Positions 1 through 6,986 of a DNA stretch of 11,722 nucleotides are shown here, piece after piece. The stretch spans positions 1 to 11,722 of the forward strand of contig JAMOSL010000088.1 of the NCBI GenBank assembly GCA_027063105.1. Reading direction: 5' to 3'. The translations under genes and the position numbers were made by a program. A model generated the notes under the pieces. It was not told the DNA's origin. It worked only from the letters and a program-made list of their open reading frames with translations, and searched no databases. Source of the DNA: Campylobacteraceae bacterium. Its GTDB lineage: Bacteria > Campylobacterota > Campylobacteria > Campylobacterales > Sulfurovaceae. Each line of letters begins with the position of its first letter. Position 1 is the first letter of the stretch.

Positions 1-73
1 TTTGATCTTTACTTTTTGTTGGTACTTTTACTAATATATAATCTGCATCTTTTTCTACTATTTCTAAATTCAT
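1..73 (-). CDS. Partial 5' end of an unrecognised protein
   Basis: Reading the minus strand from the ATG at 73-71 gives an open frame of 24 codons that leaves the window at base 1. It begins MNLEIVEKDADYILVKVPTK. The start is supported by a purine-rich AAAAAGAGA ribosome-binding site a few bases upstream (about 78-86 on the plus strand) and by a TATAAT box further up. The residues look like an ordinary soluble N-terminus, with no signal peptide. Too little is visible to name a family; a small antitoxin or DNA-associated protein is possible but is only a guess. It is divergent from the winged-helix frame to its right. Confidence 0.55.
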   Translation of the reverse strand, partial: MNLEIVEKDADYILVKVPTKSKDQ

Positions 74-104
74 TTTATCTCTTTTTAGTTTATATTTTAG
101 TGAG

Positions 105-110
105 ATTATA
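105..110 (-). promoter_or_regulatory. Putative -10 box for the leftward partial gene
   Basis: On the minus strand these bases read TATAAT, a perfect sigma-70 -10 consensus. They lie about 32 bases upstream of the ATG at 73, which would give a short leader carrying the AAAAAGAGA ribosome-binding site. No convincing -35 box is visible, as is usual in Campylobacterota. In DNA this AT-rich a chance match is possible. Confidence 0.4.
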
Positions 111-138
111 TTTATTTAGAATCATTGCTTTAAATTAA

Positions 139-288
139 AATTATTATTTATTATTTTATTTAGGTTACACCCATCAAAGAACTAATCAACCTCATGCAAC
201 TGATAAGTTTGTACAAACGGGTTTAGGTTGGGGATTAGAGAAAGTTAAAAGAATTAAAGCCCTTTTAAAAAAGCTTGGTGTTATTAAA
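139..288 (+). pseudogene. Start-less 5' extension of the winged-helix replication-like gene
   Basis: The frame of the gene at 289 is open back to the TAA at 136-138, and from about base 163 it reads as convincing protein: GYTHQRTNQPHATDKFVQTG followed by LGWGLEKVKRIKALLKKLG. This is the first half of a winged-helix unit, with the recognition-helix pattern GW-x3-KV-x-R-x-K-x2-L seen in plasmid and phage replication initiators. No ATG, GTG or TTG occurs between 139 and 288, and the first eight codons (139-162) look like non-coding AT-rich DNA. The likely explanation is loss of the 5' end of the gene by deletion or recombination near 155-165. An unusual start codon or a frameshift further upstream is less likely, because no matching coding sequence is visible in 74-138. 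Confidence 0.55.
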
Positions 289-957
289 ATGGTTAGAAAA
301 GGATATTTTACTTATGTTAAAGTGGTTTATATTTATACAAAAAGAAAAATGGACGAGATTTTAGAGAATACAGAAGTTTATATAGAAGAGCCACAAGTAA
401 AAGTTGAACCTAAACCTAAGATTATAGAGGTTGAACAAACTATAGAAGAGATTGTTGAACTATTAGAAACTACTTCTCCAATGGTTGAAGAGTTAGAAGA
501 GAATGGAATTGAGTCTAAAAAAGCAGTAAATATTAGAAATAATGTTTATGATGTATTAACTGAAAAATCTGATAAAACTTATGAAATAGATAATTCAGCA
601 TTAATCAAATGGATTTCTTATTGTGAAAATAATAGTATCAAATATACTAAAAATAATATTAAACAATGGGTAGAAAAACTTGATGGAGAATTAATAGTAG
701 AACAATTTCAATCAGTAGATAAAGCAATTTATAGAAAGTGGAAAAACTTTTATCCTATTACAGCTAAAGAGTCAGATTATCAAAGATTCTTAGGACGAAA
801 TATTGAACTAAATGATATTATTCATATTGGACTGAAAGAAGTATATATTAAAGATAAAAGAGCCATCTATGAATTTGAAGATGGTAAAAAAATTCGTGCT
901 AACTCTCAAGATAGCGAAGAAATAGTAAAACTTTTTGAGAGATATGAGTATATTTAG
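289..957 (+). CDS. Winged-helix replication-initiator-like protein, probably 5'-truncated
   Basis: This is the ATG-initiated part of a longer frame (see 139-288), giving 222 residues. Residues 1-20 (MVRKGYFTYVKVVYIYTKRK) form the wing that completes the upstream helix-turn-helix. An acidic, proline/glutamate-rich linker follows (about 25-75). A predicted helical segment (about 100-160) contains a KAIYRKWKNFYPI stretch resembling the C-terminal part of plasmid replication or phage Rep-like proteins. The last 55 residues are charged and unrecognised. No good Shine-Dalgarno precedes ATG 289; ATG 349 after AAAAAGAAAA is an equally plausible start. If translated from either, the protein lacks its DNA-recognition helix and is probably non-functional, so the locus may be a decaying remnant of a mobile replicon. 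Its stop at 955-957 lies 14 bases inside cobS. The family assignment is by eye and moderate at best. Confidence 0.5.
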   Translation: MVRKGYFTYVKVVYIYTKRKMDEILENTEVYIEEPQVKVEPKPKIIEVEQTIEEIVELLETTSPMVEELEENGIESKKAVNIRNNVYDVLTEKSDKTYEIDNSALIKWISYCENNSIKYTKNNIKQWVEKLDGELIVEQFQSVDKAIYRKWKNFYPITAKESDYQRFLGRNIELNDIIHIGLKEVYIKDKRAIYEFEDGKKIRANSQDSEEIVKLFERYEYI

Positions 958-1693
958 GAATTTTTATTTAGGATTTAAATTTGCATTGAGTTATTTCTCT
1001 ATTTTACCTGTAAGCTTTAATAGTAAAGATGATTTATCATCAAAAGAAATCTTAAATTTTATGGTTCTATCTCTACCTTTAGTTGGAGCTATCTTAGGAA
1101 TTATTACAGTTTTAATATATTTATTTATAGAAAATCTAGAATTATATGGAGCAGTTATATCAGCTTTAATATATATGATACTTTATGGATTTATACATAC
1201 TGAAGCAGTTTTAGATGTAGCTGATGCGATATATGCATCTCATAGTAATAAAGACGCTTATAAAATAATAAAAGAGTCTACTGTAGGTGCTATGGGAGTA
1301 TTATATGCTATAGCTTTAGTAATATCTAAAGTTGCAGGTATAACTTATCTACTACTTCATAATCTATTTATTGAATTTATTATTATAATAATAGTTAGTC
1401 GTTTATCACTTGTTATTTTATTTAGAATACATAAATTTCGCTCAATTTTTGCAACACAATTAAAAGAGTCACTCAACCAAAATCATTTAATAATAGCTAT
1501 TATATCTATTACAGCTCTCTCTATTTATATCGGTTATTCTGCCATAATAATTCTTTTTAGTGGAATATTATTATCTATTTTTATTTCATTTTGGATTAAA
1601 AATAAATTAAGTTTTGTAAATGGTGATGTTTTAGGTGCTACGCTTGAGAGTGTTGAGGTTATTATGTTTTTATTAATAGCTAAACTAATTTAA
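944..1693 (+). CDS. cobS: Adenosylcobinamide-GDP ribazoletransferase (cobalamin synthase)
   Basis: CobS joins adenosylcobinamide-GDP to alpha-ribazole (or its phosphate) in the last steps of adenosylcobalamin synthesis, in the cytoplasmic membrane. The 249-residue product matches the family's usual length (about 250). Signatures: an N-terminal FALSYFSILPV segment (13-23); the acidic HTEAVLDVADAIYAS motif (H85, E87, D91, D94), which corresponds to HLDGLADTADG in other CobS; KESTVGAMG (110-118); SR at 152-153; and GDVLGATLE (227-235) near the C-terminus. Hydrophobic segments at about 41-62, 68-84, 117-138, 143-161 and 181-218 fit a multi-pass membrane protein. ATG 944 is chosen over TTG 935 because it gives the usual short N-terminus. 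It overlaps the end of the upstream frame by 14 bases, so its transcription probably comes from upstream. No other cobalamin gene is in the window, and the usual cobU/cobT/cobC neighbours are absent on this side. Confidence 0.9.
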   Translation: MSIFRNFYLGFKFALSYFSILPVSFNSKDDLSSKEILNFMVLSLPLVGAILGIITVLIYLFIENLELYGAVISALIYMILYGFIHTEAVLDVADAIYASHSNKDAYKIIKESTVGAMGVLYAIALVISKVAGITYLLLHNLFIEFIIIIIVSRLSLVILFRIHKFRSIFATQLKESLNQNHLIIAIISITALSIYIGYSAIIILFSGILLSIFISFWIKNKLSFVNGDVLGATLESVEVIMFLLIAKLI

Positions 1694-1701
1694 TCAAAAA
1701 A

Positions 1702-1710
1702 TGTTATAAT
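1702..1710 (+). promoter_or_regulatory. Extended -10 promoter of the two-component operon
   Basis: TGTTATAAT is a TGn extension joined to a perfect TATAAT at 1705-1710. It sits in the 45-base gap after cobS. Transcription would start near 1717, giving a leader of about 20 bases with the ribosome-binding site GAAAG (1727-1731) 7 bases before ATG 1739. No -35 box is apparent, which fits Campylobacterota promoters that rely on an extended -10. Confidence 0.65.
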
Positions 1711-1738
1711 CCTTAAATTTATTTTTGAAAGATTTAAT

Positions 1739-2470
1739 ATGGTAAATTATCAATTACTCTCAGAACAGACAAAAGGTCTATCTCTCTTGATAGCAGAAGA
1801 TTATGCTCCTTTGCGTAACGAATTAGAAGAGGTTATGTCGGATTTTTTTGATAAAGTAATAGCTACTTCAAATGGTGCAGAAGCATTAACACACTATTAT
1901 GACTATTATCAAATACATAAAAAAGGTTTTGATTTAGTTATCTCTGATATACAAATGCCATCTATGGATGGTATTAATCTCACCAAATCAATAAGAAAAT
2001 TAGATAAAAATCAACAAATTATTATATTATCAGCACATACTGATAGAGAATATTTACTAGAACTTATAAATCTAGGGGTTAGTCAATTTATTGTTAAGCC
2101 TATAGATTATGATGAACTTCTTCTTATGTTATCTAAAATTATATCACATAAGAATAATTCAGATAGTGATAATAATAGAATTATTATAGATTTAGGAAAT
2201 GGATTTATGTGGGATAAAACAAATCTTCTATTAACTAAAGATAATGAAAATGTTGAACTTACAAGACATGAGTTATATCTATTACAACTATTAGTCAATT
2301 CTAAAAGAGTAATATCTAATGAAGATATTATAGAAGATTTTTATAATAATAATATAAATATAAGTGATAATAGTATTAGAAATCTTGTATTTAAATTAAG
2401 AAAGAAATTACCTGATGATACTATATCAAGTATATATGGAATGGGTTATAAATTGATGATAAATGTATGA
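1739..2470 (+). CDS. OmpR-type response regulator (receiver plus winged helix)
   Basis: A 243-residue DNA-binding response regulator. Receiver domain at about 14-134: acidic pair E20-D21, phospho-acceptor D70 in VISDIQMPSMDG, switch serine S98 in ILSAHT, and conserved K120 in VKPI, so all phosphorylation residues are present. An Asn/Ser/Asp-rich linker (138-146) leads to an OmpR/PhoB winged helix at 147-243, with the ELTRHELYLLQLLV segment (173-186), recognition helix about SDNSIRNLVFKLRKKL (209-224) and the YGMGYKL wing (233-239). It is first in an operon with the hybrid kinase at 2467, and the 4-base overlap implies translational coupling. Its receiver is strikingly similar to the kinase's first receiver. 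Target genes cannot be read from the sequence; the exoprotein gene downstream is an obvious candidate. Confidence 0.9.
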   Translation: MVNYQLLSEQTKGLSLLIAEDYAPLRNELEEVMSDFFDKVIATSNGAEALTHYYDYYQIHKKGFDLVISDIQMPSMDGINLTKSIRKLDKNQQIIILSAHTDREYLLELINLGVSQFIVKPIDYDELLLMLSKIISHKNNSDSDNNRIIIDLGNGFMWDKTNLLLTKDNENVELTRHELYLLQLLVNSKRVISNEDIIEDFYNNNINISDNSIRNLVFKLRKKLPDDTISSIYGMGYKLMINV

Positions 2471-5283
2471 AAAAGAGAGATTACTCAATTAATGGAATTC
2501 AAAATGTATTAGGATTTTGCCAAAATTTGAGTATACTTTATATTGAAAATAATGAAAGTGTTCACAATAATACAAAAGAGATGATGGAAGGTATTTTTAA
2601 TACTCTATTATCTTCAAGAAATGTGAAAAATGGTATAAAAGAGTTTAAAAGATATTTTCAAGAAAATAATACTTTTTATGATATAGTTCTTATAGATATT
2701 CAGATGCCAACAATGGATGGTTTAGAAATAAGTAAAGCTATATTGGACATAAATGATAAACAGATAATTATAGTAAATTCTACTTATAGTGACACAGATA
2801 ATTTACTAAAGTTAATTGAATTAGGTGTCAATTACTTCTTAAAAAAACCTATTCATTTTAAAGAATTATTACAAATTCTAACAAAAATTTCCAATAATAT
2901 ATATAATATGCAAATAACTTATAGCCATGCAGAGGAATTAAAATTATTAAATAACACACTAAATCAAACTGTTGAAGAGTTAAAAAATACTACAAAAGCA
3001 AAAGATGATTTTTTTGCAAATATATCCCATGAGATAAGAACTCCTATGAATGCTATTATAGGACTTAGTCATTTGATAACAGAAACTGATTTAAATAAGA
3101 AACAGTTAGATTATATTAATAAGATAAAAAGTTCAGGAGATCATCTTCTAAGCTTAGTTAACGATATTTTAGATTTCTCAAAAATAGAAGCTGGTCAGTT
3201 AGATATAGAAAATATAGAGTTTAATATTAATACCACACTTGATAATATATCTAATATGGTAACTATAAAAGCTCAAGAGAAAGATTTAGAGATAATTTAT
3301 GATATAGATAATAGTGTCCCTGCTTTAATTAAAGGTGATCCACTTAGATTAAGCCAAGTAATTATTAATCTTATGAATAATGCCATAAAATTTACAGATA
3401 GTGGTGAAATTACTCTTAAGGCAAAAATGTCCCCTCTCCCTAACAATAAAAAATTATTAATATTTGAGGTTATTGATACAGGCATAGGACTAACTAAAGA
3501 GCAGATAAGCAAATTATTCAAATCATTCGCACAAGCTGATATTTCAATAAGTAGAAAGTATGGTGGTTCAGGTCTTGGACTTACTATATCAAAACAATTA
3601 GTTGAGTTAATGGGTGGTAATATTAGAGTTATGAGTGAATATGGTAAAGGTAGTCGTTTTATATTTTCTATTGTAACAGAACAACCATATTTAAGAAGTT
3701 ACCGTCTTCCCTCTAAATCATTTATGTCAAAAAAAGTTTTAATCATTGAAAGTAATCCTAAAACATCTTATGCACTCAAAGAGATGTTGAATTATTTTAG
3801 GTATGATAGTATTATTGCCAATAATATAGATGAAGCGAAGGAGTTATTTATAAATGATTCTTTTGATATTTTATGTATAGACAAAAAGATTGCATCAAAC
3901 CTAGACTATATTATTCTTAAAAAATATTGTCGTGCTAAAATCGTATTAATGGAAAATAATTTGGATAAGTCGGAAGCAAAAACATTTAATAATATAATAA
4001 TTGATGCTCATTTATCAAAACCATTTAATCAAGAGATGATTTTTAATATGATTCTAGAATTATTTTCAAAAGAGACTAATAATACTTCTATTATAAAATT
4101 AAGAACTTCAAAAGATGATTTAAATGTTATAAGAGGTAGTCATATATTATTAGCAGAAGATAATAGTATTAATCAAGCAGTGATATTAGGGCTATTAGAA
4201 AATACAGAAATTAAGTTGACTATTGCAAATAATGGTCAAGAGGTTATTTCTTATAGTAAAAAATTAATAGATATAGATTTGATTTTAATGGATATACATA
4301 TGCCTATTATTAATGGATATGAAGCTACAGAAGCTATTCGAAAGGACTCAAGATATAAACTTATTCCTATTGTAGCATTTAGTGGAGATACAAGAGATAA
4401 AGATATTCAAAAAGCAAAAGAATTTGGAATAGATGATTATATTTCAAAACCTATAGATATTGAAAGATTTTACAAAATACTACTAGAATATATCATGCCT
4501 AAAGCAAAAGCTCTTCAAAATATGAAAACACAGCAAAAACCGATAGGTAAAGAGATTAATGAAGATATTTTTGAACAAGAATTTGTTGTCAATGATATTA
4601 TAAGTATTGATTTAGGAATTGAAAAATATAATAGAGATGAAAAAGTATATATTAATAAATTACTAAATTTTATTAAAATAACAAAAAAATCATTTATAAA
4701 ATTAACTGCTTTAATAGAAACTGATGATAAACAGAAAGTAAAATCTTTAATATTTGAAATAAAAAAATCTTCAGACCAAATTGTAGCACCTAGAATATTA
4801 AGAGATATTATAAATTTAGAAAAAGCTATAGAAGACAATAATAATATTAAAGAAAAATTATTAATTTATAAGAATTCTCTCAATACATTATCGAATATTA
4901 TTCAAGAGTTTATAAAATCAAAAGAAATTGTAAAAAGTAATGAGTTATCTATTTTAGATGAAAAAGAGGCATTATCAAAATTAGGAAATAGAGGTGAAGT
5001 ATACCAATCTATCTTATTTGAATTTGCAAAGGTATTTAAACATTCTACAGAGTCATTTAAAACACTCATTAAAGATAAAGAGTTTGAAGAAGCAATTCAA
5101 TTATCTAAAAATATAAAAGATACAGCTAAAGATATATCAGCAAATAGGCTATTTAATATTTCGGCAAGAGTGGAATTGTCTATTAGAGAGAAAAGTTCTG
5201 ATACTGAAAAAGTAATTGAAGAGTTTGATTTAGAGCTAAACAAGTTACTTGATATGATTGATAGCTTTAGAGATAACCAATAA
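2467..5283 (+). CDS. Soluble hybrid histidine kinase, three receivers and two HPt-like segments
   Basis: A 938-residue cytoplasmic sensor kinase with no membrane segment or signal peptide. Domains in order: receiver 1 (20-140; D77 in LIDIQMPTMDG, K127, but N28 in place of the second pocket acid); coiled coil (about 150-180); HisKA with H188 in ANISHEIRTPMN; HATPase (about 285-403; N box NLMNNAIKF, DTGIGL, GGSGLGL); receiver 2 (about 421-533), degenerate although D472 and K518 remain; canonical receiver 3 (558-676; E564-D565, D609 in LMDIHMP, S639, K661); then two helical HPt-like segments (about 711-816 and 828-930) in which the phospho-histidine is replaced by F763 and K881. It overlaps the regulator gene by ATGA and shares its promoter. 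It has no recognisable input domain other than receiver 1, so input may come by phosphotransfer or a partner protein. Kinase identity is secure; the HPt assignment is by eye. Confidence 0.92.
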   Translation: MKKRDYSINGIQNVLGFCQNLSILYIENNESVHNNTKEMMEGIFNTLLSSRNVKNGIKEFKRYFQENNTFYDIVLIDIQMPTMDGLEISKAILDINDKQIIIVNSTYSDTDNLLKLIELGVNYFLKKPIHFKELLQILTKISNNIYNMQITYSHAEELKLLNNTLNQTVEELKNTTKAKDDFFANISHEIRTPMNAIIGLSHLITETDLNKKQLDYINKIKSSGDHLLSLVNDILDFSKIEAGQLDIENIEFNINTTLDNISNMVTIKAQEKDLEIIYDIDNSVPALIKGDPLRLSQVIINLMNNAIKFTDSGEITLKAKMSPLPNNKKLLIFEVIDTGIGLTKEQISKLFKSFAQADISISRKYGGSGLGLTISKQLVELMGGNIRVMSEYGKGSRFIFSIVTEQPYLRSYRLPSKSFMSKKVLIIESNPKTSYALKEMLNYFRYDSIIANNIDEAKELFINDSFDILCIDKKIASNLDYIILKKYCRAKIVLMENNLDKSEAKTFNNIIIDAHLSKPFNQEMIFNMILELFSKETNNTSIIKLRTSKDDLNVIRGSHILLAEDNSINQAVILGLLENTEIKLTIANNGQEVISYSKKLIDIDLILMDIHMPIINGYEATEAIRKDSRYKLIPIVAFSGDTRDKDIQKAKEFGIDDYISKPIDIERFYKILLEYIMPKAKALQNMKTQQKPIGKEINEDIFEQEFVVNDIISIDLGIEKYNRDEKVYINKLLNFIKITKKSFIKLTALIETDDKQKVKSLIFEIKKSSDQIVAPRILRDIINLEKAIEDNNNIKEKLLIYKNSLNTLSNIIQEFIKSKEIVKSNELSILDEKEALSKLGNRGEVYQSILFEFAKVFKHSTESFKTLIKDKEFEEAIQLSKNIKDTAKDISANRLFNISARVELSIREKSSDTEKVIEEFDLELNKLLDMIDSFRDNQ

Positions 5284-5312
5284 CCTTATATTACTAAATA
5301 TTAAATTTTTTA

Positions 5313-5343
5313 TGTTAAACTAAAAATATTTTTTATTTAAGGA
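5313..5343 (+). promoter_or_regulatory. Putative extended -10 and ribosome-binding site of the exoprotein gene
   Basis: In the 68-base gap after the kinase gene, TGTTAAACT (5313-5321) is a TGn extension plus a 4-of-6 match to TATAAT, preceded by a T tract at 5305-5311. A strong AAGGA (5339-5343) lies 8 bases before ATG 5352. The exoprotein gene can therefore be transcribed apart from the kinase operon, and no clear terminator separates them. The ATGTTA core matches the promoter at 1701-1706. Confidence 0.45.
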
Positions 5344-5351
5344 CATTACTC

Positions 5352-6986
5352 ATGGAAACAACAAGAGAAGAGATAACACAAGTATATGTTTCAACATTCA
5401 ATAGAGCTCCAGATGCTGAAGGTTTAGAGTATTGGTATACTACAGGTCTAGCAATAGAACAAATTTCAGCCAGTTTTTTTGACCAGCAAGAGACAAAAGA
5501 GATGTATCCTACAACTATGAATAATACTGTTTTCGTAGAAGCTATATATAATAATATTTTCAACCATTCTCCAGATGAAGATGGATTAGAATACTGGAGT
5601 GGAGAATTGGATAGTGGAGAAATATCAAGGTCAAATATGATTTTAGCTATTGGAAATGGAGCAACAGGTACAGATAAAATTATTCTTGATAATAAAACAG
5701 AAGTGGGATTATATCATGCAGGTCGTATGCTTAATGACCTTGACAAATCCACTGATATTATGAGTGGAGTTGATGAGACTGAAGAGAGTGTATCAACGGC
5801 TAAAGATACTATAAATAGCTTATCAGATTTTGACCTTACAGAGAATAAAGATAAAATTATTTCAGGATTCTTAGATGATGTTATCGAAGGTAATGCTTTA
5901 TCTATTAATCAAACATATACCACTGGTGATAGTATAGATGGTGGCGATGGTGATGATACTTTAAAACTAACTCTAGGAATAGGTGGTAGTGACCCAATAG
6001 CGTCTATTCAGAATGTTGAGACCATAGAATTAACATCTCTTAGCCCAACAGAAAATCACACTATAAATATAAGTAATTGGGTAGATATTGAAAATATTAA
6101 AATAACAAATACGGCAGCCACAACACTTATATCAAATGCCAATTACGAATTCAAATCTATATTTATTAATGGATTATCTGAAACTGCAATTCAATCGGTG
6201 GAAGTTAATGATGATATATTCAATAGTAGTTATGATACTGTATATTTAACTATATCAGAAGCATCTCCATCAGCTATTGCTAGAGTTGGTATAGCTAATA
6301 GTGATAATGAGGGTGTTATAGAAAAATATAAGATTTCATCAAAAGAGAATAGTGGAACTATATTAGGTGAGAATGTATCAGGAGTATCACTATCTACAGT
6401 AGATAATGTAGGTAGTGTATATTTATATGGAGATAGTGATTTAAAACTATTAACAGATGGTGGTATAGCTATTACAAGAGTTGATGCCTCAAGTCTAGAA
6501 GCTGGATTAGAATATATTTCAACAGGACAAAATGGAACTGATATATTAGGTGGAACAAAAAGAGATGAGATTATATCTTTATATGCAAATGATACTATTG
6601 ATGGTGGAAAAGGTGCTGATTTAATAAGTCTAAAAGCAGTTAGCCAAACTCAACAAACAATAAAGTACAATAATCTTGGAGACTCTGGAACAACAACAGC
6701 ATCAGCTGATACTATTGTGGGTTTTGAGACAACTATAGATAAATTAAGTTTTGAAGGACTTAGTGCAGGAGATACTAATAATTTTTATAATAGTAATTCA
6801 ATAGCATCATCAGTAGAGACTGCCATAGCAAAAGCAAATAGTGGGGAATTAAAGGGACATAGTTATGGATTTTATAGTAATATAGGTGATAGTTTTTTAA
6901 TTATAGATGGTGATGCAGATGGCAAAGCAGACCAAGCTATTATATTATCTGGAGTTACACTATTTGAAGCAGGTGATATTATATAA
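5352..6986 (+). CDS. DUF4214 exoprotein with RTX-like and serralysin/bluetail-like C-terminus
   Basis: A 544-residue acidic protein with no cysteine and no Sec signal peptide. Two tandem DUF4214 units are visible: residues 8-51 (FNRAPDAEGLEYW core) and 60-105 (FNHSPDEDGLEYW core). An acidic linker (130-180) leads to a threonine/serine/asparagine-rich beta region with RTX-like calcium-binding patches, DSIDGGDGDDTL (193-204) and DTIDGGKGADLISL (414-427). The C-terminus has SADTIVGFETTIDKLSF (451-467) and IIDGDADGKADQAIILSGV (517-535), and ends GDII, the acid-plus-hydrophobic tail typical of type I secretion substrates. The likely role is a secreted or surface-attached matrix, adhesin or S-layer-like protein exported by an ABC transporter encoded elsewhere. 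The internal beta region is not recognised and no catalytic motif is seen. It has its own AAGGA site and is coupled to the small gene at 6986. Confidence 0.85.
   Translation: METTREEITQVYVSTFNRAPDAEGLEYWYTTGLAIEQISASFFDQQETKEMYPTTMNNTVFVEAIYNNIFNHSPDEDGLEYWSGELDSGEISRSNMILAIGNGATGTDKIILDNKTEVGLYHAGRMLNDLDKSTDIMSGVDETEESVSTAKDTINSLSDFDLTENKDKIISGFLDDVIEGNALSINQTYTTGDSIDGGDGDDTLKLTLGIGGSDPIASIQNVETIELTSLSPTENHTINISNWVDIENIKITNTAATTLISNANYEFKSIFINGLSETAIQSVEVNDDIFNSSYDTVYLTISEASPSAIARVGIANSDNEGVIEKYKISSKENSGTILGENVSGVSLSTVDNVGSVYLYGDSDLKLLTDGGIAITRVDASSLEAGLEYISTGQNGTDILGGTKRDEIISLYANDTIDGGKGADLISLKAVSQTQQTIKYNNLGDSGTTTASADTIVGFETTIDKLSFEGLSAGDTNNFYNSNSIASSVETAIAKANSGELKGHSYGFYSNIGDSFLIIDGDADGKADQAIILSGVTLFEAGDII

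Noticed and set aside
935..943. TTG 935 as the cobS start
   Set aside because: ATG 944 is in frame three codons later, gives the family's usual short N-terminus and does not need a rare start; neither has an ideal Shine-Dalgarno.
2107..2298. Minus-strand open frame inside the response regulator
   Set aside because: Antisense shadow of a clear receiver/winged-helix gene; serine/leucine-rich translation without domain features or a ribosome-binding site.
3297..3521. Minus-strand open frame inside the kinase ATPase domain
   Set aside because: Antisense to conserved HATPase motifs, so it is a by-product of the coding strand.
4515..4838. 107-residue minus-strand open frame in the kinase C-terminal region
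   Set aside because: Hydrophobic Ile/Ser/Phe-rich translation typical of the complement of Lys/Glu/Asn-rich coding DNA; no start signals.
5333..5563. Minus-strand open frame over the exoprotein start
   Set aside because: It lies opposite the DUF4214 repeats and would run through the promoter gap; no supporting features.
5930..6632. A full RTX calcium-repeat array or toxin
   Set aside because: Only two isolated GGxGxD-like patches are present, not a nonapeptide array, and no toxin domain is visible.
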